Assembly (NCBI RefSeq): GCF_000718635.1 | Contig: NZ_JOBF01000006.1 | Location: forward strand, 186,001 to 250,000 | Direction of reading: 5' to 3' | From: Streptomyces varsoviensis | GTDB lineage: Bacteria; Actinomycetota; Actinomycetes; Streptomycetales; Streptomycetaceae | Length of the DNA stretch: 64,000 nucleotides | Shown: positions 1 through 9,797 of the stretch, one piece after another | Layout of the letters: the number at the start of each line of letters is the position of its first letter | Numbering within the stretch: the stretch's first letter is position 1 | Notes under the pieces: model-generated | Seen by the model: the letters and a program-made list of their open reading frames with translations, nothing else | Told to the model about the DNA's origin: nothing | The model's database searches: none | Program-made: the position numbers and the translations under genes

Positions 1-243
1 CCGCTCGTACGGCACGGGGCGCTGCAGGAGGAAGAGTCTGACCAGCGTCTCCAGCGGGCTCTCGCCTCGGGTGGCCCGCAGCGCGGGCACGGTCTCGCTG
101 CGGGCGAGCGCGGCGTAGGCGGGCGCGCCGAGCAGGTCGAGGAGGCCGTCGGCGGTGAAGGCGGCGGCGAGAAGCGCCTCGCGCAGGCGGTCGGTGCGCG
201 CGAGGTCGGCGGCGGGAAGGCGGTGCGTACTCACGGAACCCAT
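1..243 (-). CDS. Class I SAM-dependent methyltransferase, N-terminal part (cut by window edge)
   Basis: Reading left from an ATG at 243 the frame stays open to position 1 and encodes 81 residues, including APAYAALARSETVPALRA and PLETLVRLFLLQRPVPY. I recognise this as the helical N-terminal region (DUF7059 type) of a conserved actinobacterial methyltransferase that sits next to hppA in Streptomyces; the SAM-binding domain lies outside the window. A GTG three codons in (234) is an alternative start, and neither has a strong ribosome binding site. The family call rests on the N-terminus and the neighbourhood only; the substrate is unknown. Confidence 0.6.
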   Translation of the reverse strand, partial: MGSVSTHRLPAADLARTDRLREALLAAAFTADGLLDLLGAPAYAALARSETVPALRATRGESPLETLVRLFLLQRPVPYER

Positions 244-417
244 TGTCGGGGGCGGCACTGACAATTGGCGACAGCCCGGCGCCACGCCCGCGCGGAGCGG
301 TGCGGCCGGGCCGCCGACGGCCGGCCGCACGGGGGGTGAGGCGTCTCCGCAGCGGGGCGCGAGGGGCACGTCCGCACCAGGCACCGAGACGCCGCCCCGC
401 GCCCGCGCGGCCCGCCG

Positions 418-1011
418 CTACTTCTGCGAACCGGAGGGCGATACGGAACCGGAGGGCGTCGCGGACGTCGACGTCCTGCGGCAGCCGGGCTGCTTCTTCA
501 TGGACTCGCCCACGTTGCCCGCCTGGAGCTTCTTCAGCGCGTTCTCGCTCTTGCTGTTGAGCTTGTTCAGGCCCGCGACGATGTTGTTGAGGCCGTCGGA
601 GAACTTCTGCTTGTCCGACGTGTTCATACCGTCTATCTGCTTCTTCAGCCCCTCGTAGGCCCCGGAGAGGTCGTTGAGCGCCTTGACGGCGTTCTTCTGG
701 GTGGTCTCGCCCTCCTTGACGGGCGGCGCCCCCGCGCTGTCGATCGACGTGGCGAGCGACTTGTAGGCGTCGGCGTTGTCCTGGAAGGCGGCCGAGTCCG
801 TCTGCTGGACCTTCTTGGAGTCCTGCTCCAGTTGCACGGAGGCGATGGCGCTGTTGGCGTCCAGGACCTTCTTGACCTGGGGCTGCATCTGACCGCAGAC
901 CTTCTTGGCCCAGTCGTCGAGCTTCTTGTCCCCGTCATCGCCGCCGCAGCCGGTCAGCATCAGTACGAGTGCCGCACCGCCGGACAGCGCGGCCACAAGT
1001 TTCTTGTTCAC
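418..1011 (-). CDS. Small secreted lipoprotein, function unknown
   Basis: This is a 197-residue exported lipoprotein. It starts at the GTG at 1011, preceded by GGAAGGG at a good distance; the longer frame from 1029 would place that site inside the gene. A short basic N-terminus (VNKK), a hydrophobic stretch and the lipobox LTGC give a lipidated Cys at about residue 22. The mature part is Asp/Lys/Gln-rich and looks helical, with a Ser/Pro-rich tail (PSGSVSPSGSQK). Families of this kind sit next to hppA in other streptomycetes and have no known function. A 48-bp tandem repeat lies upstream. Confidence 0.8.
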   Translation of the reverse strand: MNKKLVAALSGGAALVLMLTGCGGDDGDKKLDDWAKKVCGQMQPQVKKVLDANSAIASVQLEQDSKKVQQTDSAAFQDNADAYKSLATSIDSAGAPPVKEGETTQKNAVKALNDLSGAYEGLKKQIDGMNTSDKQKFSDGLNNIVAGLNKLNSKSENALKKLQAGNVGESMKKQPGCRRTSTSATPSGSVSPSGSQK

Positions 1012-1367
1012 CGGATCGGTCCCTTCCATGGCCTTCGGCCCCGGAACTTACACGTCCCAGGTGTGCGGGCCATGAGGCGGCCATCCGTTGTGACGCCTTT
1101 TGTAGCCATTTGCATCAAGCTGGCCGTGGCGTTCGCCGCACCTGACGAGCCGGCGTGTCCGCCGCACCAGCCGGTCGACGAGGCGGACAGCCGAACATAC
1201 AGACGGACAATCGGACGGACAGGCAACCGGACAGACGGGCGGTCAGGGCGACAGGCGGACGGGCGGACAGGCAACCGGACAGACGGACGATCAGGCTGAC
1301 AGGCGGACGGGCGGACGGTGCGCCCGCGCGCACCACCCGCCCGTCCCCCCGCGAGGAGATTCCGCCG
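1012..1367. repeat. Intergenic gap with a 48-bp tandem repeat
   Basis: No gene is supported here. Two adjacent 48-bp copies (1217-1264 and 1265-1312) differ at 4 positions and are built from GGACAGGCAACCGGACAGAC-like words. Shorter CGGACAG/CGGACGG words run on both sides, from about 1185 to 1320. Apparent reading frames across it are products of the repeat. It lies after the hppA stop codon and before the lipoprotein start, both read leftward. Confidence 0.8.
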
Positions 1368-3761
1368 TCAGGAGACCACCGCGGGGTCGGCCGCGTTCGC
1401 CACCCGTCCGGCGCCGTCCTCCTCCTCGCCCACGGTGATGCTGCGCCGCTTGGACACATACACCGCGGCGACGATCACCACGATGGCCAGCACCGCGACG
1501 CCGGCCCGCAGCCCCGCGTTGGCGTCGGCGCCGTAGCTGAACTTCACCACCGCCGGCGCGATCAGCAGCGCCACCAGGTTCATCACCTTCAGCAGCGGGT
1601 TGATCGCCGGTCCGGCCGTGTCCTTGAACGGGTCACCGACCGTGTCGCCGATCACCGTCGCCGCATGCGCCTCGCTGCCCTTGCCGCCGTGGTGACCGTC
1701 CTCGACCAGCTTCTTGGCGTTGTCCCACGCGCCGCCGGAGTTGGCGAGGAAGACCGCCATCAGCGTGCCGGTGCCGATCGCGCCCGCGAGGTACGAGCCG
1801 AGCGCGCCGACGCCGAGCGAGAAGCCGACGGCGATCGGGGCCATCACGGCGAGCAGTCCGGGCGTGGCGAGCTCGCGCAGCGCGTCCTTGGTACAGATGT
1901 CGACGACGCGCCCGTACTCCGGCTTCTCGGTGTAGTCCATGATCCCGGGATGCTCGCGGAACTGCCGCCGCACCTCGTAGACCACGGAGCCCGCCGACCG
2001 CGACACCGCGTTGATCGCCAGCCCCGAGAACAGGAAGACGACCGCGGCCCCGAGCACCAGGCCGACAAGGTTGTTGGGCTGCGAGATGTCCAGGCTCAGG
2101 CCCATCGAGTCGGCCTTCGCGTGCACGTCGCCGACGGCCGTGGCGATCGCGTCCCGGTACGAGCCGAAGAGCGCGGAGGCCGCGAGCACCGCCGTGGCGA
2201 TCGCGATGCCCTTGGTGATCGCCTTGGTGGTGTTGCCCACCGCGTCGAGGTCGGTCAGCACCTGCGCGCCCGCGCCCTCGACGTCGCCGGACATCTCGGC
2301 GATGCCCTGCGCGTTGTCGGCGACCGGGCCGAAGGTGTCCATCGCGACGATGACGCCGACGGTGGTCAGCAGGCCTGTACCGGCGAGCGCGACCGCGAAC
2401 AGCGCCAGCATGATCGAGGTACCGCCCAGCAGGAACGCGCCGTACACGCTCAGGCCGATCAGCAGCGCCGTGTAGACCGCGGACTCCAGGCCCAGCGAGA
2501 TCCCGGAGAGCACGACGGTGGCGGGCCCGGTCAGCGAGGACTTGCCGATGTCCCGCACGGGACGCCGGCTGGTCTCGGTGAAGTACCCCGTGAGCTGCTG
2601 GATGAGGGCCGCGAGCACGATGCCGATGGCGACGGCCACGAGCGCCAGGATGCGCGGGTTGCCCTCATGGGAGCGGATCGCGGCATCGGAGATGCCCTTG
2701 AGGTCCGCGTAGGTGGACGGCAGATAGGCGAAGACCGCGACCGCCACCAGCACCAGGGAGACGACGGCCGAGATGAAGAAGCCACGGTTGATCGCCGTCA
2801 TGCCGCTGCGGTCGGTGCGGCGCGGCGCCACCGCGAAGATCCCGATCATCGCGGTGAGCACGCCGATCGCGGGGACCAGCAGCGGGAAGGCGAGACCGGC
2901 GTCGCCGAAGGCGACCTTGCCGAGGATGAGGGCGGCCACGAGGGTCACGGCGTAGGACTCGAAGAGGTCCGCCGCCATGCCCGCGCAGTCGCCGACGTTG
3001 TCGCCCACGTTGTCCGCGATGGTCGCGGCGTTGCGCGGGTCGTCCTCGGGGATGCCCTGTTCGACCTTGCCCACGAGGTCCGCGCCGACGTCCGCGGCCT
3101 TGGTGAAGATGCCGCCGCCGACGCGCATGAACATCGCCAGCAGCGCCGCGCCGAAGCCGAAGCCCTCCAGGACCTTGGGCGCGTCGGCCGCGTAGACGAG
3201 CACGACGCAGGACGCGCCGAGCAGGCCCAGCCCCACGGTGAACATGCCGACGACGCCGCCCGTGCGGAAAGCGATCTTCGTGGCCTTGTGCGCGACCTGG
3301 GTGAGGTCCTTGGCCGGCTCGCCCTCGGCGGGCGTCGCCTCACGGGCGGCCGCCGCGACTCGCACATTGCTGCGCACCGCGAGCCACATGCCGATATAAC
3401 CGGTGGCCGCCGAGAAGAGCGCGCCGATCAGGAAAAAGACCGAGCGCCCGATGCGCTGTGACCAGTTGTCCGCCGGCAACAGCATGAGCAGGAAGAACAC
3501 GGCCACGGCGAAAATGCCGAGGGTGCGCAACTGCCGGGCCAGATAGGCATTGGCGCCTTCCTGCACGGCCGCGGCGATCTTCTTCATGCTGTCCGTGCCC
3601 TGACCGGCGGCGAGCACTTGGCGCACCAGCACCACCGCGAGCGCCAGCGCCGCGATCGCGACCGCCGCGATCACCATCACCAGCGTGCGATTGTCGTCGG
3701 TCAGTTCCGCGGCCAGTTGGGTGGTGAAGCCGAGCTGATGAGGGGTGATAGGCCCCGCCAT
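1368..3761 (-). CDS. hppA: Membrane-bound proton-pumping inorganic pyrophosphatase
   Basis: H+-translocating pyrophosphatase, 797 residues. It hydrolyses cytoplasmic pyrophosphate and uses the energy to move protons across the cell membrane. About 16 hydrophobic segments alternate with the family's acidic loops. The substrate-binding motif DVGADLVGKVEQGIPEDD lies near residues 224-241 and is followed by NAATIADNVGDNVGDCAG. The signature GNTTKA at about 509-514 has Lys where K+-dependent enzymes have Ala, so this is predicted to be the K+-independent type. Full length for the family. Same relative place as SCO3547 in S. coelicolor. The ATG at 3761 follows an AGGAGGACGAAT-like site. Confidence 0.96.
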   Translation of the reverse strand: MAGPITPHQLGFTTQLAAELTDDNRTLVMVIAAVAIAALALAVVLVRQVLAAGQGTDSMKKIAAAVQEGANAYLARQLRTLGIFAVAVFFLLMLLPADNWSQRIGRSVFFLIGALFSAATGYIGMWLAVRSNVRVAAAAREATPAEGEPAKDLTQVAHKATKIAFRTGGVVGMFTVGLGLLGASCVVLVYAADAPKVLEGFGFGAALLAMFMRVGGGIFTKAADVGADLVGKVEQGIPEDDPRNAATIADNVGDNVGDCAGMAADLFESYAVTLVAALILGKVAFGDAGLAFPLLVPAIGVLTAMIGIFAVAPRRTDRSGMTAINRGFFISAVVSLVLVAVAVFAYLPSTYADLKGISDAAIRSHEGNPRILALVAVAIGIVLAALIQQLTGYFTETSRRPVRDIGKSSLTGPATVVLSGISLGLESAVYTALLIGLSVYGAFLLGGTSIMLALFAVALAGTGLLTTVGVIVAMDTFGPVADNAQGIAEMSGDVEGAGAQVLTDLDAVGNTTKAITKGIAIATAVLAASALFGSYRDAIATAVGDVHAKADSMGLSLDISQPNNLVGLVLGAAVVFLFSGLAINAVSRSAGSVVYEVRRQFREHPGIMDYTEKPEYGRVVDICTKDALRELATPGLLAVMAPIAVGFSLGVGALGSYLAGAIGTGTLMAVFLANSGGAWDNAKKLVEDGHHGGKGSEAHAATVIGDTVGDPFKDTAGPAINPLLKVMNLVALLIAPAVVKFSYGADANAGLRAGVAVLAIVVIVAAVYVSKRRSITVGEEEDGAGRVANAADPAVVS

Positions 3762-4431
3762 TCGTCCTCCTTGACGTTTGGCACATGGGCGCGCGACTGT
3801 TCCGCGACCGTAGAGAACGACCGCAGAACAGCCGCCACGCTCAGGCGTCCTGAGCTCAAGATGTGGACGGATTGTAGGGAGCCGGGCGAGATCAAAACAG
3901 AGCGCCGTGGAGGGAAGTGGAGGAAATTAGCCTGCACCAGCGAAGATCAAAAGGAGTACGCCCGCGAATTCGCCCGGACGAAGGAGATCACGTAATTCAC
4001 TGACGCACCGAAAATGATCTATAAAAGGATCTCAGAATCCTATGAACGCCCCAGATCAGAGGGGGCGAGCAACACCCGGGCCAAGGGGCTCACCCACCTG
4101 CCGCGCGGCTACGGTCACCCCGCCGGCCCGGCTCCCGGGCGGGGACGGATTCCGGACACCCGCCGCTGTCGGGCACGTACAACTACCGGACCCGCTCAGC
4201 CGCCGCACAAGTACGGCCGCCGGGCACCCACGACCACCGCACGGCCCCGTCGGCCCTTGCCCCGGCGTACGGCCCTCGCTCCGGCGCGCTACGGGCGTAC
4301 GGGCGCGCCCAGCGGCTCTCGGTGGCCACGGCAGGAGTACGGGACGTAGTGGTGGGACGGCTTACCGTGGCGCACCCAGTAGGCGCGCCGCACCGGACGC
4401 GCACCGCCGCCACGGCGGTTCTACGGCAGCT
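3762..4431. other. Intergenic region upstream of hppA
   Basis: There are 670 bases without a supportable gene between the hppA start and the anti-sigma factor stop, both read leftward. The first 280 bases are relatively AT-rich, including a TATAAAAGG stretch near 4020, and should hold the hppA promoter. The remainder is GC-rich with many CGTACGG words. Rightward frames continuing into the helicase gene run antisense to two well-supported genes and are not coding. Confidence 0.6.
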
Positions 4432-4902
4432 CTACGGAAGTACGGAAGCCGGCGTCGTCGGCCAGGTCATCCGAATGAGGCCGCCGTTCTCGTCCGACGT
4501 CACCTCGACGTCATCGACGAGACCGCTGATCACGGCCAGACCCATCTCGTCGTCGGCCTCGGCGCCAGGCTCCTCCGGCGCCCCGGAGGGCGGCAGCGCA
4601 CCGGCATCGGCGCTCTCCCCGCGGGCCCCCGGCACGAGACCGGCGGAGGCACGGGGCGCGTCATCGCCGACCTCGATGGAGAACTTCTTCTCATCCTCGA
4701 TGAGCACGACCCGGACCGGACTGGCCACCCCATAGGCGACATGCAGCCCGACCGCTCGCGTGCACGCCTCGCCGACCGCGAGGCGCACCTCGTCCAGCAC
4801 GGCCTCGTCGACCCCGGCCCGGCGCGCCACCGCGGCCGCCACGAGACGGGCGGTGCGGACGTGCTCGGGCAGGGCACTGAAGAGCAGTTCGACGGTGGCC
4901 AT
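4432..4902 (-). CDS. RsbW-like anti-sigma factor, partner of BldG
   Basis: A 156-residue GHKL/HATPase-type regulator. It starts at the ATG at 4902 after GAGGGGGA. The N-terminal half (LPEHVRTARLVAAAVARRAG, EVRLAVGEACTRAV) is the ATP-binding fold of RsbW/SpoIIAB-type kinases. The C-terminal DEMGLAVISGLVDDVEV is the G1-box region, and a Ser/Gly/Glu-rich linker separates them. The usual N-box Asn (EACTNAV) is Arg at about residue 49, so Mg-ATP binding and kinase activity may be altered. It lies 114 nt after bldG on the same strand, as SCO3548 lies after SCO3549, where the two products form a switch controlling development. Confidence 0.9.
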   Translation of the reverse strand: MATVELLFSALPEHVRTARLVAAAVARRAGVDEAVLDEVRLAVGEACTRAVGLHVAYGVASPVRVVLIEDEKKFSIEVGDDAPRASAGLVPGARGESADAGALPPSGAPEEPGAEADDEMGLAVISGLVDDVEVTSDENGGLIRMTWPTTPASVLP

Positions 4903-5016
4903 GCCATCCCCCTCGGTCGTACGTGCCCTCTTCCCGCCTACCGGAACAGGGCGAACTCGCAGGGGCACCGGGCCTCAGCCCGGAACCCCGGCGCGGCGGT
5001 CTTCCTACGGCAACCG

Positions 5017-5358
5017 TCAGTCGGTCGCCGACACCGCGTCATCCACCGAGGTGTGAATCGGGAACACCTTGGTCAGACCGGTGATACGGAAGATCTTCAG
5101 AATGCGCTCCTGATTGCACACCAGGCGCAGCGAGCCCTCATGGGCACGCACTCGCTTCAAGCCACCGACCAGCACGCCGAGCCCGGTGGAGTCGAGGAAG
5201 TCGACGCCCTCCATGTCCACGACCAGGTGGTAACTACCGTCGTTGACAAGCTCGACCAGCTGCTCACGCAGCTTGGGCGCGGTGTATACATCAATCTCGC
5301 CACCGACCCGGACAACCGTGCGGTCGCCTACGGTCTCGGTCGACAGGGACAGGTCCAC
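5017..5358 (-). CDS. bldG: Anti-sigma factor antagonist BldG
   Basis: A 113-residue STAS-domain protein that I recognise as BldG, the anti-anti-sigma factor needed for aerial mycelium and antibiotic production. It starts at the GTG at 5358 ([10 protein letters not shown]), with GGAGG just upstream. The phosphorylated serine is in [11 protein letters not shown], at about residue 57. The family's [14 protein letters not shown] and [11 protein letters not shown] segments are present. The neighbouring anti-sigma factor is the expected binding partner. Length and sequence match the family end to end. Confidence 0.96.
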   Translation of the reverse strand: MDLSLSTETVGDRTVVRVGGEIDVYTAPKLREQLVELVNDGSYHLVVDMEGVDFLDSTGLGVLVGGLKRVRAHEGSLRLVCNQERILKIFRITGLTKVFPIHTSVDDAVSATD

Positions 5359-5412
5359 GGATCCTCCAGCACCTTGCATCGAGCGGTCGCCCCCCATGGA
5401 TCGGCAGCCGCG

Positions 5413-7860
5413 ATGGCATTCAATCACTTACCGGCAGGCGAGCACGACGCCTTGGCACCATTGTCCGTCATGCCGGTGACACACTCGATGTCGATGGCCG
5501 CCGACCAACTCCCGCCGCGCGCGGGCGCACGCCCCTCTCCCCGCACGGTCCTGGACCGCCTCGCCGCCGGGGCGGGCCGTGCTGCACGCATCACTCATAC
5601 GGAGCACTTGCCCCCGCGCGTGGGGCGTCATGCCCCCTGGCCTTCGCAGATCCGGCCGGAAGTGATCGATGCCATCCGGGCCGCCGGCATCGACCGCCCC
5701 TGGGCCCACCAGGCGCGCACCGCCGAACACGCGCTGCGCGGCGAATCCGTCGTGGTGGCCACCGGCACCGCCTCCGGCAAGTCCCTCGCCTACCTCGCGC
5801 CGGTCCTCAGCGCGCTCCTCGACGGGTCCGAGGCGCCCAACGGGCGGGGCGCGACCGCGCTGTACCTCTCGCCCACCAAAGCGCTCGCGCACGACCAGCG
5901 GCGCGCCGTCCGCGAACTCGCCGCCCCCCTCGGCAACCGCGTCCGCCCCGCCGTGTACGACGGCGACACCCCCGTCGAGGAGCGCGAGTGGGTCCGCCAG
6001 TACGCGAACTACGCGCTCACCAACCCGGACATGCTCCACCGGTCCGTGCTCCCCGCCCACCCCCGCTGGGCCTCCTTCCTGCGCGCCCTGCGCTACGTCG
6101 TCATCGACGAGTGCCACACCTACCGGGGCGTGTTCGGCTCCCACGTCGCCCAGGTCCTGCGCCGGCTGCGTCGCCTGTGCGCCCGCTACGGTTCACACCC
6201 CGTCTTCCTCCTCGCCTCCGCCACCGCCGCCGACCCGGCCCGCGCGGCGACCCGGCTGACCGGCCTGACAGTGGCGGAAATCACCGAGGACACCTCCCCC
6301 CGCGGCGAACTCGTCTTCGCCCTGTGGGAGCCACCGCTCACCGAACTCCACGGCGAACAGGGCGCCCCCGTCCGCCGCACCGCCACCGCCGAGACCGCGG
6401 ACCTGCTCACGGACCTCGCCGTCCAGGGCGTCCGCACGGTCGCCTTCGTACGGTCCCGGCGCGGAGCCGAGCTCATCGCCGTCATCGCCCAGGAACGGCT
6501 CGCGGAAATCGACCGCTCCCTCCCCCGACGCGTCGCCGCCTACCGCGGCGGCTACCTCCCCGAAGAGCGCCGCGCCCTCGAACGGGCCCTGCACACCGGC
6601 GACCTCCTCGGCCTCGCCGCCACCACCGCCCTCGAACTCGGCGTGGACGTCGCCGGCCTCGACACCGTCCTGATCACCGGCTACCCCGGCACCCGCGCCT
6701 CCCTCTGGCAGCAGGCCGGCCGCGCCGGACGTACGGGCCAAGGAGCGCTCGCCGTCCTCGTCGCCCGCGACGACCCGCTGGACACCTACCTCGTCCACCA
6801 CCCCGAGGCGCTGTTCCGGCAGCCCGTCGAGTCGACCGTCCTCGACCCGGACAACCCCTACGTACTCGCCCCCCACCTCTGCGCCGCGGCCGCCGAACTC
6901 CCCCTCACCGAAGACGACCTGGACCTCTTCGGCCCCGCCACCGCCGACCTCCTCCCCCAGCTCGAAGCCCGCAAGCTGCTCCGGCGCCGCGCCACCGCCT
7001 GGCACTGGACCCGCCGCGAGCGCGCCGCCGACCTCACCGACATCCGCGGCGAGGGCGGCAGCCCCGTCCAGGTCGTCGAGGCCGGCACCGGACGGCTGCT
7101 CGGCACGGTGGACGCCTCCGCCGCCCACACCGCCGTCCACGACGGCGCCGTCCACCTCCACCAGGGCCGTACGTACCTGGTGAAACACCTGGACCTGGAC
7201 GACTCGGTCGCCCTCGTCGAGGAAGCCGCCCCGCCCTACTCCACGACCGCCCGCGACACCACCGCGATCTCCATCCTGGAGACCACCACCGAGGTCCCCT
7301 GGGGGGACGCGCGGCTCTGCTTCGGCTCGGTCGAGGTCACCAACCAGGTCGTCTCCTTCCTCCGCCGCAGACTCATCACCGGCGAGGTCCTCGGCGAGAC
7401 CAAACTGGACCTGCCGCCCCGCACCCTGCGCACCCGCGCCGTGTGGTGGACGGTCACCGAGGACCAGCTCGACGACGCCCGCGTCCACCCCGAAGCCCTC
7501 GGCGGCGCCCTGCACGCCGCCGAACACGCCTCCATCGGCATCCTCCCGCTCTTCGCCACCTGCGACCGCTGGGACATCGGCGGCGTCTCCGTGCCCCTCC
7601 ACCCGGACACCCTGCTGCCGACGGTGTTCGTCTACGACGGCCACCCCGGCGGCGCCGGCTTCGCGGAACGCGCCTTCCACACGGCCGCCCGCTGGCTCAC
7701 TGCCACGCGCGAGGCCATCGCCTCCTGCGAGTGCGACTCCGGCTGCCCGTCCTGCATCCAGTCCCCCAAGTGCGGCAACGGCAACGACCCCCTGGACAAG
7801 AGAGCCGCCATCCGCCTCCTCGCCACCCTCCTGAAGTCCGCACCTCCTCAGCCGGATTAA
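5413..7860 (+). CDS. DEAD/DEAH-box helicase with C-terminal DUF1998 (MrfA/YprA type)
   Basis: Superfamily 2 helicase of about 815 residues. Walker A is ATGTASGKS at about 116-124 and the DEAH-type box is DECH at about 232-235. [12 protein letters not shown] is motif VI. The C-terminal DUF1998 region carries four cysteines in [17 protein letters not shown], the metal-binding arrangement of Bacillus MrfA, a DNA-repair helicase. The start is uncertain: MAFNHLPAG (5413) resembles the start I recall for Streptomyces homologues, but 5470, 5488 and 5494 are also possible. The open frame back to 4042 is antisense to bldG and its neighbour. This helicase stands beside the tad operon across actinobacteria. 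Confidence 0.93.
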   Translation: MAFNHLPAGEHDALAPLSVMPVTHSMSMAADQLPPRAGARPSPRTVLDRLAAGAGRAARITHTEHLPPRVGRHAPWPSQIRPEVIDAIRAAGIDRPWAHQARTAEHALRGESVVVATGTASGKSLAYLAPVLSALLDGSEAPNGRGATALYLSPTKALAHDQRRAVRELAAPLGNRVRPAVYDGDTPVEEREWVRQYANYALTNPDMLHRSVLPAHPRWASFLRALRYVVIDECHTYRGVFGSHVAQVLRRLRRLCARYGSHPVFLLASATAADPARAATRLTGLTVAEITEDTSPRGELVFALWEPPLTELHGEQGAPVRRTATAETADLLTDLAVQGVRTVAFVRSRRGAELIAVIAQERLAEIDRSLPRRVAAYRGGYLPEERRALERALHTGDLLGLAATTALELGVDVAGLDTVLITGYPGTRASLWQQAGRAGRTGQGALAVLVARDDPLDTYLVHHPEALFRQPVESTVLDPDNPYVLAPHLCAAAAELPLTEDDLDLFGPATADLLPQLEARKLLRRRATAWHWTRRERAADLTDIRGEGGSPVQVVEAGTGRLLGTVDASAAHTAVHDGAVHLHQGRTYLVKHLDLDDSVALVEEAAPPYSTTARDTTAISILETTTEVPWGDARLCFGSVEVTNQVVSFLRRRLITGEVLGETKLDLPPRTLRTRAVWWTVTEDQLDDARVHPEALGGALHAAEHASIGILPLFATCDRWDIGGVSVPLHPDTLLPTVFVYDGHPGGAGFAERAFHTAARWLTATREAIASCECDSGCPSCIQSPKCGNGNDPLDKRAAIRLLATLLKSAPPQPD

Positions 7861-7980
7861 CCCCGTCAGGGCCGCGGAACCGAGCCCGGCCACGCTCCGG
7901 CCCCCGGGGCCGAACCCGCCGCCGGTGAGGCCGGGCCTTCCTCACGGCCCCGCGGCGCCATCGCCGGCCTCGGCCGTCAC

Positions 7981-8012
7981 GTGCCCCGCGCGGGCCCGTG
8001 CTCGCGGGGCAC
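7981..8012. terminator. Hairpin between convergent helicase and tad operon
   Basis: Ten-base perfect arms, GTGCCCCGCG (7981-7990) and CGCGGGGCAC (8003-8012), with a 12-nt loop, lie between the two converging stop codons. There is no T-run, so it would act as a GC-rich bidirectional terminator or processing stem. Confidence 0.5.
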
Positions 8013-8026
8013 CGGCGGCGAGGGCG

Positions 8027-8374
8027 TCACGAGGCCGGTGCGGGTCCCGCGCGGCTCCGTACCCGCGGCGCGTACGGCCCCGCGCGGGCCTCGGCCACCA
8101 CGTCCGACACCTCCCCCCGCACCACACACCGCACGAGCCTCGTGACCTGAGCCCCGGCCACCCGCCCGGCGAGGGCGCAAGCCGCCGCCTGCCCCTCCAG
8201 GGCGTGGTCCGCGGCGGCCAGGGCCGCCAGGTCCGCCGCGCCGCCGGCCCGGTGGCGGGCGATCATCGCCTCGCCCACGAGCAGCATCCCGGCGAACAGC
8301 GCGCACAACGTGGTGACAGCCACCGTCACCCACACCGTCGCCGTCCCCCTGTCATCCCACCGCCTCCTCCGCAA
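8027..8374 (-). CDS. TadE-like helicase/secretion-neighbourhood protein (Rv3654c type)
   Basis: A 115-residue single-pass protein. The N-terminus RRRRWDDRGTATVWV followed by a hydrophobic helix (VAVTTLCALFAGMLLVGE) resembles class III pilin-like signals: charged residues, Gly, then a hydrophobic stretch. After it comes GGAADLAALAAADHALEG, typical of the TadE/TadG-like family found only beside this helicase and the tad genes. It is the last gene of the leftward tad operon and overlaps the TadE gene by 23 nt. Likely a minor pilin or assembly factor at the membrane. Confidence 0.8.
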   Translation of the reverse strand: MRRRRWDDRGTATVWVTVAVTTLCALFAGMLLVGEAMIARHRAGGAADLAALAAADHALEGQAAACALAGRVAGAQVTRLVRCVVRGEVSDVVAEARAGPYAPRVRSRAGPAPAS

Positions 8375-8702
8375 GGGCCACCGCCTCCCCGCTCAGCCGC
8401 AGCGCCAGCGGTCCGGGCCCCGTCGCGCGGGCCTCCACCCGCACCCGCACCAGATCTCCGTCCCGGCCCAGCACGACCTTGGCGCCGCGCGGGGCCGCGG
8501 ACCGGGCGGCGCTCTCCGCCGCGGCGGCGGGCTCGGAGCGGGCCACCGCCCGGGCTCCGGCGCGCGCCGCGTCCACGCACTGCATCTGCGCGGCGACGGC
8601 CGTCAGGCCCCACACCAGCGCCACCACGAAGACCGTCAGAGCCGGCAGCACCACGGCGGCCTCAGCCGTGGTCTGCCCGGCGTCCGAGTCAGAACTGCGC
8701 AT
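8352..8702 (-). CDS. tadE: TadE family pilus assembly / minor pilin
   Basis: A 116-residue TadE-type pseudopilin. The N-terminal DAGQTTAEAAVVLPALTVF has the Gly-Gln-Thr-Thr-Ala-Glu-Ala signature of prepilin-like cleavage sites followed by a membrane helix. QCVDAARAGARAVAR follows, as in actinobacterial TadE proteins. It overlaps the DUF4244 gene upstream by 14 nt and the next TadE-like gene downstream by 23 nt, so expression is probably coupled. The role in a fibrous pilus or secretion device is inferred from the family. Confidence 0.85.
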   Translation of the reverse strand: MRSSDSDAGQTTAEAAVVLPALTVFVVALVWGLTAVAAQMQCVDAARAGARAVARSEPAAAAESAARSAAPRGAKVVLGRDGDLVRVRVEARATGPGPLALRLSGEAVALAEEAVG

Positions 8703-8886
8703 GGAGCGCCTTCTCGATCAGCGACTGAAGCGCCGCGCCGACGGCGCCGCTGGTGACCACTTTGTAGAGCACCGCGGCGAACCCGCACGCCGCCAGCGTC
8801 CCCATCGCGTACTCCGCGGTCGTCATCCCGGCCTCGGCCCTCTCCCTCGCCGCGGCACAGCGCCGCGCACACCACCGCATGACCAT
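8689..8886 (-). CDS. DUF4244 small pilin-like protein (probable major Flp-type pilin)
   Basis: A 65-residue protein whose core, AEAGMTTAEYAMGTLAACGFAAVLYKVV, is the Flp pilin pattern: Gly-Met-Thr-Thr-Ala-Glu-Tyr followed by a single hydrophobic helix. Glu and Tyr stand at the positions conserved in processed prepilins. The ATG at 8886 or the GTG at 8889 may be used; GGAG lies 7 nt before the GTG. It sits between the TadC gene and tadE in the operon, the usual place of the pilin in actinobacteria. Confidence 0.85.
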   Translation of the reverse strand: MVMRWCARRCAAARERAEAGMTTAEYAMGTLAACGFAAVLYKVVTSGAVGAALQSLIEKALHAQF

Positions 8887-8996
8887 CACGCCCGTACTCC
8901 CCTCGTTCCGTTTGCCATCTCGCTTGTCATCTCGCTTGTCATCCCGTTTGTGCTCAGGCATCTCGGGCCTCATCGGCCCGTCAGCCCCTCGGCCCG

Positions 8997-9797
8997 TCAG
9001 CCGCCGCTCGACAGCCCGGCGGCCAGCCCGATCAGCACCGGCGCCACGCCGACCATCAAGAACGCCGGCAGGAAGCACAGGCCCAGCGGGGCGGTCGCCA
9101 AGACCCCCGCGCGCCGGGCCCGTATGCCCGCCGCCCGACCGTGCGCCGCCCGCAACTCGCCCGCGAGCCGGGCCATCGGCCGTACCCCCGGCGCCCCTGT
9201 CGCCTGGGCGCGCTCCAGAGCCCGCGCCATGCCGTACGCGCCGGGCAACGCACCCACACGCCCCCAGGCGACGGAGGGCTCGCCGCCGAGCCGGACCTCG
9301 GCGGCGGCCTGGGCCAGCCGGTCGCCGACCGGGCCGCCGAGGGAGGAGCCGACCGCTTCGGCCGCCGCCCGCGGGCCCGCACCGGCAGCCAGACACGCGG
9401 CCAACAGGTCGGCTGCCAACGGCAGTTGCCGCTCCACCTCCGCGGCGCACAGCGCGTCCTCGACGGCCCGGCGACGCCGCTGCCAGCGCCGGACGCCATA
9501 CGCCGCGGCGAGTCCCGCCACACAGCCGACGACTCCGCCGAGGAGAATGAACGCGGCAAGTCCCGCTCCGACCGCCGGCAGGTGAGCCGAGATCCGCTCC
9601 GTGGGCACAGACCTCTCCCGCAGCCGGCCCCACACCCCAGCCGTCCCAGCCTCCGCGCTCTCCGCGAGCCCCAGCGCCGCGGGCCTTCGCCGCACCGCCC
9701 GTCGGTGCCTCGCTTCCAGCACCCAGATCACGCCACACAGCCCCACGACCAATAGCGCGACACTTATCCCCAACCTGTGGATAACCTCGCCGTTCAT
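8997..9797 (-). CDS. tadC: TadC-like type II/IV secretion system F-family membrane protein
   Basis: A 266-residue inner-membrane platform protein. An N-terminal membrane helix ([18 protein letters not shown]) is followed by a second hydrophobic region, then a cytoplasmic T2SSF helical domain ([23 protein letters not shown]) and two C-terminal helices ([20 protein letters not shown]). It starts at the ATG at 9797 after GGGGAGG, and its start overlaps the TadB stop in ATGA. It should form the pilus assembly platform with TadB. Confidence 0.88.
   Translation of the reverse strand: MNGEVIHRLGISVALLVVGLCGVIWVLEARHRRAVRRRPAALGLAESAEAGTAGVWGRLRERSVPTERISAHLPAVGAGLAAFILLGGVVGCVAGLAAAYGVRRWQRRRRAVEDALCAAEVERQLPLAADLLAACLAAGAGPRAAAEAVGSSLGGPVGDRLAQAAAEVRLGGEPSVAWGRVGALPGAYGMARALERAQATGAPGVRPMARLAGELRAAHGRAAGIRARRAGVLATAPLGLCFLPAFLMVGVAPVLIGLAAGLSSGG

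Noticed and set aside
1155..3461. Long rightward frame opposite hppA
   Set aside because: Arg/Asp/His-rich antisense translation of a high-GC gene; hppA on the other strand is full length with all motifs.
4042..5412. Upstream extension of the helicase frame by about 457 codons
   Set aside because: It runs antisense through the complete anti-sigma factor gene and bldG, has arbitrary Arg/Pro/Gly-rich composition and no family match; the helicase domain begins well after 5413.
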